A stretch of DNA of 64,000 bases, taken from positions 1,178,001-1,242,000 of the forward strand of contig NZ_FXEH01000006.1 of NCBI RefSeq assembly GCF_900176565.1, in the 5' to 3' direction. Each line of letters opens with the position of its first letter. Position 1 is the stretch's first letter. This DNA is from Thalassobacillus devorans. GTDB lineage: Bacteria; Bacillota; Bacilli; Bacillales; Halobacillaceae. Of this stretch, positions 7,517-16,264 are shown one piece after another. Under the pieces are notes generated by a model, which did not search any database, was not told the origin of the DNA, and worked only from the letters and a program-made list of their open reading frames with translations. Both the position numbers and the translations under genes were made by a program.

Positions 7517-9793
7517 ATGGACACAGAAACTATTAAAGCTCTATTGCAGCAATGGAACTCAATCGACCAAGTACCTCCAATTACGGAAACTGAGGCTTTA
7601 AAATTACTGGACGAAACACAAGAAGATAAAACAGATATGCAAGCGTACCTTTATGTTGCTCTTGCCTATCATCGGATTAAACGTCACCCAGGGGAAGATC
7701 GTCTGGCTGATTTTTTTATTGAACAAGCTAAAGAGATGAAACAAAACCACCCCTTAGTATCCCAATTGAATGAAGCGAAAAAAGTGTTAAAGGTCTATCA
7801 CAGCCTGCGTGAAGTGCCTTTTGATGACTGGACAATACACGAAACAGATCATCAGTCAGCAAAAGTAAAAAAGGCGGACAGGATCCATGAACAGGTCATA
7901 AACCTTTTGAAGTCCTGGGACCAGGCACTGGTAGAAAAAGATATTGTCGATGCTGCGAGCGGCCGCCTTAAACTATATCAGGAAATTCACTTTCATCTGA
8001 CCGAACTGAAGGAAATATTAGAGGAAGCCATCGAGTCGATAGAAAACCGGCGTATCCGCTTATCGGCCAGTACGATCAATGAAAAAACAAGAAGAATCAG
8101 TAATTATAGAGAAGAACTGTTCAAAAGGCTTCCCGATTTTTTAACCCGTTCCGAACAGCAGGATCCCCTGGAAGCCTTGGACAATATGATTGGACTGCAT
8201 GATGTCAAAAGTTATATTCACCGCTATTATCATTATTTAAAATATCAACAGCAGCGGAAGAGACTTGGGTTCACAATGGTAGATGAGCCCGGTCTGCATA
8301 TGATCATGACGGGAAATCCAGGCACCGGAAAAACTACCTTGGCCAGGCTCCTGGCAAATATCTATTATGAGCTGGGGCTGCTTGAGACTAGAGAGGTCGT
8401 AGAGGTAAACCGGTCACACCTTGTCGGAGCCTATATAGGCCAAAGTGAAGAAAATACAATGAACTACGTCAAACAGGCAACCGGAGGAGTTTTGTTCATC
8501 GATGAAGCATACAGTTTGAGCAGAGAAGGACAAACAGGCAATGATTATGGACAGGCTGTCATCGATACCCTGGTTTCCGCTATGACCAGCAAAGAATATG
8601 GAGGTAAGTTTGCAGTCATCCTTGCTGGATATCCAGAAGAGATGCGTCAATTTCTATGGTCGAATCCCGGACTGCGGAGCCGTTTCCCTGAACAGAACCA
8701 TATTGAACTGCCTGACTACGGAATGAGCGAGTTATTGGAAATTGCTGAAATCAGTGCGATCGAAAATGATTATTACTTTACCGATGGAGCACTGAAACAA
8801 TTGGAAACGTTAATTGACAAGCATCGTGTCGATGAATCCTTCGGTAACGCGCGAACGGTTAAAAACCTTGTACTGAAAATCATTTTTAACAAAAGTGCGT
8901 TTCAGTCAGAAGTCGATCAGCAGGGATGGCTTGATCATATGCGGCTCACTAAAAAGGACATCGAGATAGAGGATGAATCAGACAGGGAAAAAGAAGCGCC
9001 TAACGAGAGGCTGGAAGAACTGATCGGTCTTAGTAATGTAAAGGATGAAGTAAAAAAACTCTCTGCTTTTGTAAGGGTTCAGCAGGAACGGAAAGATAAA
9101 AACCTGCCGCATGTACCAATCCAGCTTCATTCTGTTTTCACTGGAAATCCTGGAACAGGGAAAACCACGGTTGCTGCTATTTATTCGGATATCTTAAAGC
9201 AGTGTGGACTGCTGAAGCGTGGTCATATGGTTGTCGTCTCCCGGAGCGATTTAGTAGCTGGTTATGTTGGACAGACCGCAATCAAAACGAAGAAAAAAGT
9301 CAGAGAAGCGCTTGGAGGGGTTTTATTCATCGATGAAGCCTATTCCCTTTACAACGGCGGGAGAGATGATTTTGGAAAAGAGGCAATTGAAACCCTCGTC
9401 GATGAAATGACCCGACATAATGAAAATCTCGTGGTTATTCTTGCAGGGTACCAAAATGAGATGCGTCAGTTGGTAAACAGTAACCCCGGATTGACGAGCC
9501 GTTTTAAAAAATACTTTCATTTCCCTGATTACAATCCGGAAGAATTGCTTGCTATGACAAAATTCCAGGCTGCATCTTATCAATACAGGCTGAATGATAC
9601 CGTAGAGCAATTTCTTGCCGATCGTTATCAGCAGGAAGATGTGAAAGGGAACGGACGATTCGTCAATAACTTAATTAATGAAGCCATCCAATACCAGGCA
9701 CTCCGGATTGAAGGCGAAGAGGATCCTGCCATGGATCTATTGAACAAAAGTGATATGGAACAAGCATGGAAAACAGTACAGGGGGACTTTTAA
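7517..9793 (+). CDS. Double AAA+ ATPase of the SpoVK/CbbX type
   Basis: 758 residues. An N-terminal helical region (about 1-215, TPR-like in composition) is followed by two tandem AAA+ modules of the CbbX/SpoVK class. Module 1: Walker A GNPGTGKT at 266-273, Walker B VLFIDEAYSL from 325. Module 2: Walker A GNPGTGKT at 543-550, Walker B VLFIDEAYSL from 602. Both contain GYPEEMRQ/GYQNEMRQ and a SRF arginine-finger segment. B. subtilis SpoVK has one module and about 320 residues, so this is a larger relative. It lies between tlp and yneP, a position not occupied by such a gene in B. subtilis. A remodelling ATPase in sporulation is an inference. Confidence 0.85.
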   Translation: MDTETIKALLQQWNSIDQVPPITETEALKLLDETQEDKTDMQAYLYVALAYHRIKRHPGEDRLADFFIEQAKEMKQNHPLVSQLNEAKKVLKVYHSLREVPFDDWTIHETDHQSAKVKKADRIHEQVINLLKSWDQALVEKDIVDAASGRLKLYQEIHFHLTELKEILEEAIESIENRRIRLSASTINEKTRRISNYREELFKRLPDFLTRSEQQDPLEALDNMIGLHDVKSYIHRYYHYLKYQQQRKRLGFTMVDEPGLHMIMTGNPGTGKTTLARLLANIYYELGLLETREVVEVNRSHLVGAYIGQSEENTMNYVKQATGGVLFIDEAYSLSREGQTGNDYGQAVIDTLVSAMTSKEYGGKFAVILAGYPEEMRQFLWSNPGLRSRFPEQNHIELPDYGMSELLEIAEISAIENDYYFTDGALKQLETLIDKHRVDESFGNARTVKNLVLKIIFNKSAFQSEVDQQGWLDHMRLTKKDIEIEDESDREKEAPNERLEELIGLSNVKDEVKKLSAFVRVQQERKDKNLPHVPIQLHSVFTGNPGTGKTTVAAIYSDILKQCGLLKRGHMVVVSRSDLVAGYVGQTAIKTKKKVREALGGVLFIDEAYSLYNGGRDDFGKEAIETLVDEMTRHNENLVVILAGYQNEMRQLVNSNPGLTSRFKKYFHFPDYNPEELLAMTKFQAASYQYRLNDTVEQFLADRYQQEDVKGNGRFVNNLINEAIQYQALRIEGEEDPAMDLLNKSDMEQAWKTVQGDF

Positions 9794-9794
9794 G

Positions 9795-10214
9795 ATGACA
9801 AAAACAGAGACACCGATACGAGTAAGGTATCAGGAAACAGATCAGATGGGTGTTGTCTATCATGCTAATTATTTAGTCTGGTTTGAACTGGGCCGGACTG
9901 ATTTTATAGAGGCATTAGGTTTCAAGTACCATGAAATCGAAAACCAGGGGGTAGTATCACCTGTGGTAGACGCGAATATTCAATTCAAAAAACCGGTCCG
10001 CTATGGGGAAGATGCCTACGTGGAAACGTGGCTGGACGATTACGATGGGCTCCGGATCACCTATGGATACCGTATTTTCAATAAAAGCCAGGAACTTGCC
10101 GTTTCCGGTACTACGAAGCATGTGATTGTAAAAGAAGGAAGCTTCCGTCCGGTATCCATTCGACGTTCCTTCCCGGAGTGGCATGAAGCGTATACGAAAG
10201 CATTGGAGCGGTAA
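9795..10214 (+). CDS. yneP: Acyl-CoA thioesterase, 4-hydroxybenzoyl-CoA thioesterase fold (YneP)
   Basis: 139 residues; hotdog-fold thioesterase with the family signature YQETDQMGVVYHANYLVWFE, where the Asp in TDQMG is the catalytic residue. Hydrolyses acyl-CoA thioesters; the substrate is unknown. I chose ATG 9795, one base after the ATPase stop, because GGGGGA lies eight bases upstream; an upstream in-frame ATG at 9750 is inside the ATPase gene and has no such site. Cotranscribed with yneQ. Confidence 0.9.
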   Translation: MTKTETPIRVRYQETDQMGVVYHANYLVWFELGRTDFIEALGFKYHEIENQGVVSPVVDANIQFKKPVRYGEDAYVETWLDDYDGLRITYGYRIFNKSQELAVSGTTKHVIVKEGSFRPVSIRRSFPEWHEAYTKALER

Positions 10215-10216
10215 CT

Positions 10217-10519
10217 ATGGCGTTTGGGGTAGACAGAGAAGAATTGACGCAGTGGAAAGAACGAGTAAGTAAAGGACAAATTGCTTTTTTGACACATTAT
10301 TGGCTGGACGATCGTTTTCCGGGTTGCGACACGGTGACTAAAGTTGGCTGCCGGGATGTCGAAAAACTGAAACGATGGGGAGCAAAACACGGCCTCCAGC
10401 CGAACTGGATACACCAGGATGATCAATATCCCCACTATGATTTATTTGGCGATGTCCAGGCAACAATCTTATCTGCCGAAGGCATTCATACTCAACTAAA
10501 AAGATTCAACATTAAATAA
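10217..10519 (+). CDS. yneQ: YneQ-family protein of unknown function
   Basis: 100 residues, soluble, with two conserved-looking cysteines (FPGCDTVTKVGC) and many aromatic residues (THYWLDDRF, PNWIHQDDQYPHYDLFG). It starts two bases after the yneP stop, so the genes are translationally linked. Identified mainly by position and length relative to B. subtilis yneP-yneQ. No catalytic function is known to me. Confidence 0.8.
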   Translation: MAFGVDREELTQWKERVSKGQIAFLTHYWLDDRFPGCDTVTKVGCRDVEKLKRWGAKHGLQPNWIHQDDQYPHYDLFGDVQATILSAEGIHTQLKRFNIK

Positions 10520-10588
10520 AATCGTTATTTCGATGCTTCAGTATGTAAGAGTAGGCCGATGCTTAAACTTAATCAAGTTCGTGAAAGC

Positions 10589-10624
10589 AAAAGAGCACTT
10601 TTCCTAAGCGAAAGTGCTCTTTCT
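10589..10624 (+). terminator. Terminator after yneQ
   Basis: AAAGAGCACTTT / AAAGTGCTCTTT perfect stem. It lies between convergent yneQ and yneR and may act in both directions. Confidence 0.85.
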
Positions 10625-10654
10625 TGTATGCGAAAGCATATTTGCCACTGAAAG

Positions 10655-10942
10655 TTAAATATAATTAAATTCTGGTTCTTCCCATTTGGAGTTATAATCA
10701 ACCTTCAATGATTTATCATCAAAATACCAGGCATCTGAAGCTTCTACAAAAAAGGTGATGCCCTTGACTTGAGTAGAAGCGGCTGGTTCCTCTGGTTCGT
10801 CCATTTGGATTGCTAGTGAAAAGCCAGGCTGCAGCCCGCCGGAACCGCCATAGCGGACAAGAAAACGGATAGCTGCTCCACTGCTGATTTCCAGTTCTTC
10901 TTCATACCATTTTGCTGCCTGTTCGGTTACTTCGATTTCCAT
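10655..10942 (-). CDS. yneR: HesB/IscA-like protein YneR
   Basis: 95 residues of the HesB/IscA-like fold (Fe-S biogenesis domain superfamily) but without the three conserved cysteines of true A-type carriers; the segment RFLVRYGGSGGLQPGFSLAI shows the fold. Function unknown. Start ATG at 10942 has AAAGGAG eight bases upstream; the GTG three codons earlier overlaps that site and is not used. Same position as in B. subtilis. Confidence 0.85.
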   Translation of the reverse strand: MEIEVTEQAAKWYEEELEISSGAAIRFLVRYGGSGGLQPGFSLAIQMDEPEEPAASTQVKGITFFVEASDAWYFDDKSLKVDYNSKWEEPEFNYI

Positions 10943-10995
10943 TCGCTCCACTCCTTTGGTCGATGTATTGCTTCTTCTGAATGGTGCTGATTAGA

Positions 10996-11037
10996 AGAAA
11001 TAAAGCAGGCTGTCATCATTCAGCCTGCTTTATTTCT
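10996..11037. terminator. Strong hairpin between yidD and yneR
   Basis: AGAAATAAAGCAGGCTG pairs perfectly with CAGCCTGCTTTATTTCT over a loop of eight bases. It overlaps the last codons of yidD, so it ends yidD transcription on the minus strand. Confidence 0.85.
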
Positions 11038-11254
11038 TTTTCCTCTCTGGTACAGGGTCAAAACCACCTGGATGGAATGGCTGACATTTAACGATCCTTA
11101 CTATAGTCAAATACAACCCTTTTAAAAAGCCAAACCGTTGGAATGCTTCTAATCCGTATTGGGAACAGGTGGGGTAGAAGCGGCAAGTTGGCGGCTTAAC
11201 GGGACTGATCACTTTTTGATAAAAGCGTATCAGCCCGATGAAGATATATTTCAT
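11030..11254 (-). CDS. yidD: Membrane protein insertion efficiency factor YidD
   Basis: 74 residues with the YidD signature: amphipathic N-terminus [12 protein letters not shown], then [15 protein letters not shown] and HPGGFDPVP. Peripheral membrane protein that assists YidC-type insertion. Here it is 11 bases downstream of folE2 on the same strand, so the two may be cotranscribed; it is not near rnpA/yidC as in many bacteria. Confidence 0.95.
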   Translation of the reverse strand: MKYIFIGLIRFYQKVISPVKPPTCRFYPTCSQYGLEAFQRFGFLKGLYLTIVRIVKCQPFHPGGFDPVPERKKK

Positions 11255-11265
11255 ATTAACCCGCC

Positions 11266-12198
11266 TTAGTTTCTTTCCTCGTTTTTATCATAGTGCAGGC
11301 TGGCAATCGCATCATGCAAGTGGATGGATTCTTCGTTTCTGCACGTCACTTTAAAGCTTTCCACAAACTCATATTCATATAAGTCAGCTGCCACCAGCCG
11401 TACGACATCTTCTACGAAGCGAGGATTTTCGTACGCCTGTTCTGTCACCATTTTTTCATCCGGACGCTTCAAAACCGGGTGGATTCGGGCGCTGGCATTA
11501 CTTTCTGCCGCTTCCAACAATGCCGTTTTCCAATCATTTTCCTGTTCATTGAAATCTTCCGTCAACCGGACAGACATAGACACATAGCCTCGCTGGTTAT
11601 GGGCGCTGTATTCACTGATTTCTTTAGAACATGGACATAGGGTTGTAATAGCGGCAGTCAAGCCAACTTCGATATCATACCCTATTTGTTTGTGGTATTT
11701 AACCTTCATTTCGGCGTCAGCATGGTTCATCCCGGCGAAGTCGGAAGCCGGTCCTTTTCGTTCAAAGAACCAAGGGAAGGAGACTTCTACTTCCGCATCC
11801 TCTTGCTTCAACCTGTCCGCCATTTCTTTCGTGAATTTTTTCAAGGTGGTCAGATCGATAGCGAAACCATCCTGATGGTATTCGTCCAGCTGCTGGGTAA
11901 AGCGGCTCATGTTTGTCCCTTTGCTGTCCTGGGTGATAGATGAGCCAAATGTAAACGTGCCGATAGTTGTCTGGATTTCCGGTGTCAATTTACTCGGGAT
12001 TCGAATGGGATGCTTAACATTGGAAATTCCGACGGTATCGATTTTGAACAGGAAGTCCTGTTTTGAATTTTGTAAGTCTACCATTTGTTCTTTTTCTACA
12101 GGCTTTGTTCTTGGCCCCGGCTCACTTGAACCGAATAATTTATGTCGTTCCTTTTTTGAAGGTAATTGTTTTTTATTCCTGATTTCTGTTTGAGACAT
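11266..12198 (-). CDS. folE2: GTP cyclohydrolase I, FolE2 type
   Basis: Converts GTP to dihydroneopterin triphosphate, the first step of both folate and queuosine synthesis. FolE2 enzymes are metal-flexible and in some bacteria replace zinc-dependent FolE. 310 residues. The conserved active-site Cys is in [18 protein letters not shown], and HNQRG follows. Start ATG at 12198 has AAAGGAG eight bases upstream; an earlier in-frame TTG overlaps the site. No clear Zur box was seen upstream. It may feed the queCDE genes 20 kb away. Confidence 0.95.
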   Translation of the reverse strand: MSQTEIRNKKQLPSKKERHKLFGSSEPGPRTKPVEKEQMVDLQNSKQDFLFKIDTVGISNVKHPIRIPSKLTPEIQTTIGTFTFGSSITQDSKGTNMSRFTQQLDEYHQDGFAIDLTTLKKFTKEMADRLKQEDAEVEVSFPWFFERKGPASDFAGMNHADAEMKVKYHKQIGYDIEVGLTAAITTLCPCSKEISEYSAHNQRGYVSMSVRLTEDFNEQENDWKTALLEAAESNASARIHPVLKRPDEKMVTEQAYENPRFVEDVVRLVAADLYEYEFVESFKVTCRNEESIHLHDAIASLHYDKNEERN

Positions 12199-12420
12199 AA
12201 CTTTGACTCCTTTCAAGCCATAGCAGTGTTTCTATAGTTCAAAGTATACATGAACTGAAAAATATTATACAATTACATGCTTATTATGAGCTAAGTTGGG
12301 AAACTGCATGTTCACTTAAAGATTTTATCTTATTCCTTTTCAATAATATCATATTTTGGGCTGCTAAAATATGTTTCCTGACTTTTCAGCTTTGCAATAG
12401 GGGATTTAATTTTGTATTTT

Positions 12421-12438
12421 ATGTGAAATTATTCACAT
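12421..12438. promoter_or_regulatory. Palindrome matching the Fnr/CRP-type box
   Basis: ATGTGA-AATTAT-TCACAT is a perfect palindrome in its arms and matches TGTGA-N6-TCACA, the box bound by B. subtilis Fnr and other CRP-family regulators. A TATAAT at 12467-12472 lies downstream, placing the box near -42 to -50 of the small gene at 12501. It is also upstream of divergent folE2, but 220 bases away. Regulator identity is inferred. Confidence 0.5.
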
Positions 12439-12500
12439 ATTTATATTTTTTCTAACCCGTTAATATTATAATAGAGACAAACAATAAAGGAGGGCTTACC

Positions 12501-12674
12501 ATGACAGGGACAGCCGTTATATTAGAAAACAATAAATACATCGTGTTAGAAGAGGTCGAACGCACATGGATCGAAGGAATGGCAAAAACACATATATCGG
12601 AAAAAGAGTGCATCAATTATCCTTCCCTGGTCGGTTTTAAAGAAGAAGAAATTGATTGGGAATATGGCTATTGA
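12501..12674 (+). CDS. Small hypothetical protein (57 residues)
   Basis: Short acidic soluble protein starting MTGTAVILENNKYIVLEEVE and ending EEEIDWEYGY, with one cysteine. AAAGGAGGG lies eight bases before the ATG, and a strong terminator starts two bases after the stop, so it is a stand-alone transcription unit. Its promoter region holds the Fnr/CRP-type palindrome. I do not recognise the family. The well-formed signals make it likely to be expressed. Confidence 0.75.
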   Translation: MTGTAVILENNKYIVLEEVERTWIEGMAKTHISEKECINYPSLVGFKEEEIDWEYGY

Positions 12675-12675
12675 T

Positions 12676-12719
12676 AAAAAAGAAGCAGTTCAGACCTTTG
12701 TCTGAACTGCTTCTTTTTT
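12676..12719. terminator. Bidirectional terminator
   Basis: AAGAAGCAGTTCAGAC pairs perfectly with GTCTGAACTGCTTCTT over a four-base loop, with A runs and T runs outside. It serves the small gene at 12501 and convergent plsY. Confidence 0.92.
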
Positions 12720-13299
12720 ACATCCATGTAATTTTAGGTTCTGTCTTATTCCTGATCCGTTTAATATTTTCCCGATGACGATAGATCACAAACAATGTAA
12801 GCAGAGTGATAACGATGAATAAGCCAATGTCACCTAAGAAAAAAGAAACCGCCATGGATACGATCCCTGTGATCATAGAGGATAAGGATACATATTTAGT
12901 CAGGTAAAGCATTAAGAAAAATGTAGCGATCATGATAGCAAATACGAGAGGATTCACCCCAAGGATAACTCCTCCGGAAGTGGCCACTGCTTTTCCACCT
13001 CGAAAGCCTGCAAATACCGGATACATATGACCGATTACCGCTATAATACCGAAAATCAGAGGATTGATGTCTGGAACAAACAGTACAGCAAGCACGGTGG
13101 CAAGCGTACCTTTCAAAATATCCGCTATGGTGACAAATAGCCCGGCTTTCTTGCCAAGAACCCGAAAAGTATTGGTGCCTCCGAGATTACCGCTGCCATG
13201 TTCTCTGATATCAATACCGTAGCCAAGCTTCCCTACTAACAGACCAGAAGGAATAGATCCTAAAATATACGCTATGATTGCTAAAATAATGTATTCCAT
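12718..13299 (-). CDS. plsY: Acyl-phosphate:glycerol-3-phosphate acyltransferase
   Basis: First acylation of phospholipid synthesis, using acyl-phosphate from PlsX. 193 residues with five predicted membrane segments and the three PlsY motifs: [27 protein letters not shown] and [12 protein letters not shown]. Located in the plasma membrane. It is divergent from the transporter operon and upstream of parE, as yneS is in B. subtilis. Confidence 0.96.
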   Translation of the reverse strand: MEYIILAIIAYILGSIPSGLLVGKLGYGIDIREHGSGNLGGTNTFRVLGKKAGLFVTIADILKGTLATVLAVLFVPDINPLIFGIIAVIGHMYPVFAGFRGGKAVATSGGVILGVNPLVFAIMIATFFLMLYLTKYVSLSSMITGIVSMAVSFFLGDIGLFIVITLLTLFVIYRHRENIKRIRNKTEPKITWM

Positions 13300-13605
13300 A
13301 CGAAAACCCCTTTTTGTTGCCTATTCCTTACTTATTTTACCACGCAAATTGTCTGGTCAGTATAATCAAATCATGCTCTTATTTCCCTTCTGCAGTTTTG
13401 TTCGCTAGAATGGTAGAAGAGGAAGAGTCCAACGACCATGAAAAAATTCATTTATGATAATACTTGTCCAATGCATGGCAGGTGCTCTTATATTATATCT
13501 TATGCATTCTGACAATCAAATAGTATTCAATCAGGTCTAGAGACAAACCCCATTTTTATTATAATAGAGAAGAAGTTTCTGATTAAGCAGGCAGGAGATG
13601 AAGAT
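13300..13605. other. Non-coding region between plsY and the transporter operon
   Basis: AT-rich. It holds a TATAAT at 13560-13565 without a convincing -35 and only very short open frames (28 codons or fewer) without good ribosome-binding sites. No hairpin or repeat of note was seen. Confidence 0.5.
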
Positions 13606-13631
13606 GTTTTCCTTTTAGGTAAAATGGGTAT
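13606..13631 (+). promoter_or_regulatory. Sigma-B-type promoter of the osmolyte-type transporter
   Basis: GTTTTC, 14 bases, GGGTAT fits the general-stress sigma-B consensus (GTTTAA, 12-15, GGGTAT). It is 35 bases upstream of the ATP-binding gene start. Stress or salt induction of an osmolyte transporter would fit. Confidence 0.65.
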
Positions 13632-13666
13632 AACTAAGTCAAAATGTGTCTGGTGGAGGATTAAAG

Positions 13667-14734
13667 ATGATAGAGTTTAAAAATGTAACCAAAACGTATC
13701 CCGATGGCACGACTGCATTAAGAGGTGTAACATTCTCCGTGAAAGAAGGAGAATTGTTGACGGTAGTCGGACCAAGCGGTTGCGGTAAAACGACAACGAT
13801 GAAGATGATAAACAGGCTGATCAAGCCGACAGAAGGATCGATTTTCATACATAACAAGAATATCAAGGAATTCAATATCCATGAACTGCGCTGGAATATT
13901 GGCTATGTCCTACAACAGATTGCCTTATTTCCGCATATGACCATTGAAGAAAATATCGCAATTGTTCCTGAAATGAAAAAGTGGAAAAAGAAAGATATAT
14001 CCTCTCGTATTGATGAATTGATGAACATGGTGGGACTGGAGCCGGAGACTTACCGGAAAAGAAAGCCGGATGAATTATCAGGTGGGCAGCAGCAGCGGGT
14101 AGGAGTCATACGCGCTCTGGCCGCTGACCCTGATATCATATTGATGGATGAGCCGTTCAGTGCGCTCGACCCGATCAGCCGTGAAAAGCTTCAACAGGAC
14201 ATCCGGGAGTTGCAAAGGAAAATCAAAAAGACGATTGTGTTCGTCACTCATGATATGGACGAAGCTTTGGCTCTTGGTGATCGTGTATGTTTGATGAAAG
14301 AAGGGGAAATCGTACAGATAGATACGCCTCAGAACATGGTACTTGAACCTAAGAATGATTTTGTTAAAGAATTCATCGGAAATCGCAAATCGCCATGGCA
14401 GTCTGCCGTTGATGTCATCGCCGACAGAAGCGGCAGCCGTGTGCTCACCGAAACAGAATTCGACCAGAGAAAATTCGATTCCTATGGCGTCTATATCATG
14501 GAAGATGCTACAGGGAATTATGTGAGTGGTGTCAAACAAGCGGAAAAAGTAGACTTACCTGTCCTAGAGAATGACCTTCCTCTAAAGAAAGCCGCTGATA
14601 TTTTTGAACAGCATCGAGAAGAGTTGCTGCCAGTAGTTAAAGGCCAACGGTTAATTGGCACCCTCTCCTATCGGGAAATCGTTCTTCACCTCAAACAACA
14701 CGTTTCCACAGAGAATGGGGTGATACGGTCATGA
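13667..14734 (+). CDS. ABC transporter ATP-binding protein, OpuCA/EgtV type
   Basis: ATPase of a quaternary-amine (glycine betaine, carnitine, choline) or ergothioneine importer. 355 residues: Walker A GPSGCGKTT, Q-loop, signature LSGGQQQRVGVIRAL, Walker B DIILMDEPFSALDP, then a C-terminal regulatory region with a single CBS-like repeat (VVKGQRLIGTLSYREIV). Start ATG at 13667 follows GGTGGAGG; the longer frame from a GTG at 13646 overlaps that site. The next gene overlaps it by four bases. A sigma-B-type promoter precedes it. Confidence 0.88.
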   Translation: MIEFKNVTKTYPDGTTALRGVTFSVKEGELLTVVGPSGCGKTTTMKMINRLIKPTEGSIFIHNKNIKEFNIHELRWNIGYVLQQIALFPHMTIEENIAIVPEMKKWKKKDISSRIDELMNMVGLEPETYRKRKPDELSGGQQQRVGVIRALAADPDIILMDEPFSALDPISREKLQQDIRELQRKIKKTIVFVTHDMDEALALGDRVCLMKEGEIVQIDTPQNMVLEPKNDFVKEFIGNRKSPWQSAVDVIADRSGSRVLTETEFDQRKFDSYGVYIMEDATGNYVSGVKQAEKVDLPVLENDLPLKKAADIFEQHREELLPVVKGQRLIGTLSYREIVLHLKQHVSTENGVIRS

Positions 14735-16251
14735 GGGAATTCTTAGATGTATTAGAGCGCCGTCAGGACGTGTTATGGCCGACGATTTGGGAGCACCTTC
14801 AAATTTCCATTGTCGCCCTGGTCATCGCGACATTAATTTCGCTCCCTTTAGGTTTAATTTTAACTAGAAACCAGCGGATAGCAGAACCGATTATCGGGCT
14901 TACAGCAATTTTGCAGACAATTCCGAGTCTGGCGGTTTTAGCATTCCTGATACCTTTCTTCGGTATCGGCCAGACACCAGCAATTATTGCGTTGACAGCA
15001 TATGGACTGCTCCCAATATTAAGAAACACCTATACCGGGATAAAAGAAGTCGATCCCGCCCTAAAGGAAGCCGCGACCGGAATGGGAATGAGTTCGTTCC
15101 GTCGCTTATCACGAGTAGAACTGCCGCTGGCAATGCCTGTCATCATGGCCGGGATTCGTACATCGATGGTTCTTATAGTTGGTACTACTACGATTGCTGC
15201 TTTAATTGGAGCAGGCGGTCTAGGGGACATTATCCTGCTTGGTTTAGACCGGGGAGGAGATTTGAACCTTATCCTTTTAGGGGCTATTCCTGCCGCTTTA
15301 TTAGCGATCATACTGGATTTGGTCCTGCGTATGTTTGAACGGACTTCAGCCAAATCAGGTTTCCGTTCACTCGTCAGTCTTCTTGTGATAGCGGCATTGA
15401 TTGCTGTTGGACCACTTGCTTTTGGCGGTGGTGCCAAATCGGATATTAAAATCGGGGCAAAACTTGGCGCGGAGCCTTCTATCCTGATCAATATGTATAA
15501 GCTAATGATTGAAGAAGAGACAGATCTCTCCGTGGAGCTTGTACCAAACCTCGGAAAGACAGATGTCGTATTCAGTGCGCTTCAGGAAGGCAGCATTGAT
15601 ATTTACCCTGAATTTACAGGTACCGCTTTAGTGAGCTTATTAAATCGGGAAGCAGAAAGCACAGATGAACAGGAAGTCTATCAATCAGCTGCTGATGGTT
15701 TAAAATCAGAATATAACATGGCTTATCTTGAACCGATGCAATATAACAATACTTACGCCATTGCTACTACGCAGGAGTTTGCTGATCAATACGACCTAGA
15801 GACGATAGCAGACCTTAAACCGATTGATGACCAGGTAACAGCAGGTTTCACACTTGAATTCAATGATAGAAAAGATGGTTATCAGGGAATTAAACAACTT
15901 TATAATTTAGAATTTGGGGAAGTCAGGACGATGGATGCTGGTTTAAGGGAAGGTGCCATCGAAAAGGGAGAAGTGGACATCATTGATGCCTACTCGACAG
16001 ACAGTTATGTGGAAGGATTGAACTTAAAAGTACTGGAAGATAATGAAAACCTCTTTCCGCCATACCAGGGTGCACCGCTGCTTCGTCAGGAAACGCTTGA
16101 TAAGTATCCTGAACTGGAAGAAATCTTAAACCGGCTGGGTGGCAAGATTACCGGCGATCAAATGCGGGAAATGAATTATAAAGTAGAAGAAGAGGATGTA
16201 GATCCTGAGGAAGTAGCCAGAGAATTTCTGGAAGCAGAAGGATTATTGTAA
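14731..16251 (+). CDS. ABC permease fused to a substrate-binding domain, OpuCB-OpuCC/EgtU type
   Basis: 506 residues. The N-terminal 215 residues are a membrane permease with the EAA-type loop (EVDPALKEAATGMGMSSFRRLSRVELPLAMP). A further membrane helix (about 218-236) is followed by an OpuAC-type binding domain (SDIKIGAKLGAEPSI, GSIDIYPEFTGTALV, GEVDIIDAYSTD). In B. subtilis OpuC these parts are separate proteins; the fusion tethers the receptor to the channel. Betaine/carnitine/choline or ergothioneine are the likely substrates, and the sequence alone does not decide. Overlaps the ATPase gene by ATGA. Confidence 0.88.
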   Translation: MREFLDVLERRQDVLWPTIWEHLQISIVALVIATLISLPLGLILTRNQRIAEPIIGLTAILQTIPSLAVLAFLIPFFGIGQTPAIIALTAYGLLPILRNTYTGIKEVDPALKEAATGMGMSSFRRLSRVELPLAMPVIMAGIRTSMVLIVGTTTIAALIGAGGLGDIILLGLDRGGDLNLILLGAIPAALLAIILDLVLRMFERTSAKSGFRSLVSLLVIAALIAVGPLAFGGGAKSDIKIGAKLGAEPSILINMYKLMIEEETDLSVELVPNLGKTDVVFSALQEGSIDIYPEFTGTALVSLLNREAESTDEQEVYQSAADGLKSEYNMAYLEPMQYNNTYAIATTQEFADQYDLETIADLKPIDDQVTAGFTLEFNDRKDGYQGIKQLYNLEFGEVRTMDAGLREGAIEKGEVDIIDAYSTDSYVEGLNLKVLEDNENLFPPYQGAPLLRQETLDKYPELEEILNRLGGKITGDQMREMNYKVEEEDVDPEEVAREFLEAEGLL

Positions 16252-16264
16252 AGGAGGCTGTATA

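Noticed and set aside
12240..12300. Zur box upstream of folE2
   Set aside because: FolE2 is zinc-regulated in B. subtilis, but no clear palindrome of that type was seen here.
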